A DNA stretch of 5,543 bases from Acidimicrobiales bacterium. Its GTDB lineage: Bacteria; Actinomycetota; Acidimicrobiia; Acidimicrobiales; Aldehydirespiratoraceae. Numbering within the stretch: the first letter of the stretch is position 1; each line of letters begins with the position of its first letter. Below, in pieces: positions 5,311 to 5,543 of this stretch. Both the position numbers and the translations under genes were made by a program. The DNA is taken from NCBI GenBank assembly GCA_021604885.1, contig BQJV01000247.1:1-5543 (forward strand), in the 5' to 3' direction. The notes under the pieces were generated by a model. It did not search any database and was not told the origin of the DNA. It saw nothing but the letters and a program-made list of their open reading frames with translations.

Positions 5311-5543
5311 ATGCATCCCTCCTTCCCTCGTGCTGTCGCCGCCGCGGCCCTGGTCGTCGCCGTGCTGTCGCCGCTCCAGTCGTCGGCCGCCACTCCCGAG
5401 CAGCCCGGGGGGACGTTCGTCGACGACAACGGCAACATCCACGAGTCTGCGATCGAGGCGATCGCGGCCGAGGGCATCACGCGGGGTTGCGCCCCCACCC
5501 GGTACTGCCCGGATGATCCGGTGACGCGTGGGCAGATGGCGGC
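5311..5543 (+). CDS. Secreted SLH-like repeat protein, N-terminal part, runs off the right edge
   Basis: The reading frame is open to the window end (77 complete codons from 5311). The N-terminus MHPSFPRAVAAAALVVAVLS and the following PLQSSAA look like a Sec signal peptide with a small basic start, a hydrophobic core at about 8-19, and likely cleavage near residues 26-27. The mature part contains TFVDDNGNIHESAIEAIAAEG (35-55), then ITRGC (56-60), YCPDDPVTRGQMA (65-77). This is the pattern of an S-layer-homology motif with paired cysteines (60 and 66), known from actinobacterial extracellular proteins. Such repeats may anchor or decorate surface proteins; whatever catalytic or binding domain follows is outside the window. 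An in-frame ATG at 5287 is an alternative start. It would add the acidic SVDVQEV, unusual for a signal peptide. AGGAAG at 5303-5308 lies close to the preferred ATG. Confidence 0.72.
   Translation, partial: MHPSFPRAVAAAALVVAVLSPLQSSAATPEQPGGTFVDDNGNIHESAIEAIAAEGITRGCAPTRYCPDDPVTRGQMA

Noticed and set aside
3222..5498. A 758-codon open frame on the minus strand across rpsD, rpoA and rplQ
   Set aside because: It lies antisense to three clear housekeeping genes. Its composition (runs of Asp, Gly, Val, Leu) is what the complement of GC-rich codons yields, and it shows no recognisable domain.

Overview
The window is GC-rich chromosomal DNA from what looks like a high-GC actinobacterium, probably of the class Acidimicrobiia. 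The gene order infA-rpmJ-rpsM-rpsK-rpsD-rpoA-rplQ is the actinobacterial arrangement. The partial gene at the right edge is a secreted protein with an S-layer-homology-like repeat carrying two cysteines, a type I associate with Acidimicrobiia. The taxonomic call is inference from protein style and gene order, not from a database match.

Left third (1-1983): three accessory genes. On the minus strand, a TylF/macrocin-type O-methyltransferase (1131-439) is followed by the N-terminal part of a short-chain dehydrogenase/reductase (369 to beyond base 1). On the plus strand, diverging from them, is an FkbM-family methyltransferase (1204-1983). Such genes usually modify sugars, glycolipids or other small molecules; their substrates cannot be read from the sequence.

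Middle and right (1984-5240): a compact transcription/translation operon. A good sigma70-type promoter (TTGGAC, 17-nt spacer, TAGCGT) lies just after the FkbM stop codon. Next comes a short leader with two consecutive predicted hairpins, then infA (IF-1), rpmJ (L36), rpsM (S13), rpsK (S11), rpsD (S4), rpoA (RNA polymerase alpha) and rplQ (L17). Genes are separated by -1 to 12 nt, so translational coupling is likely. The operon appears to end at a strong GC hairpin (5205-5239) with a GAAA tetraloop and no U-tract. A REP-like palindrome flanked by 9-nt direct repeats sits between the rplQ stop codon and that hairpin.

Right edge (5311-5543): the start of a signal-peptide-bearing, SLH-like secreted protein that runs off the window.

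The most notable point is that infA has no ATG, GTG or TTG at the position where IF-1 homologues begin. A well-placed GGAGG sits 8 nt before an ATC codon exactly where the initiator Met should be. I found no undescribed multi-gene system. The points most worth checking are the ATC start, the infA leader hairpins, the palindromic repeat, and the separation of this operon from its usual upstream and downstream partners.
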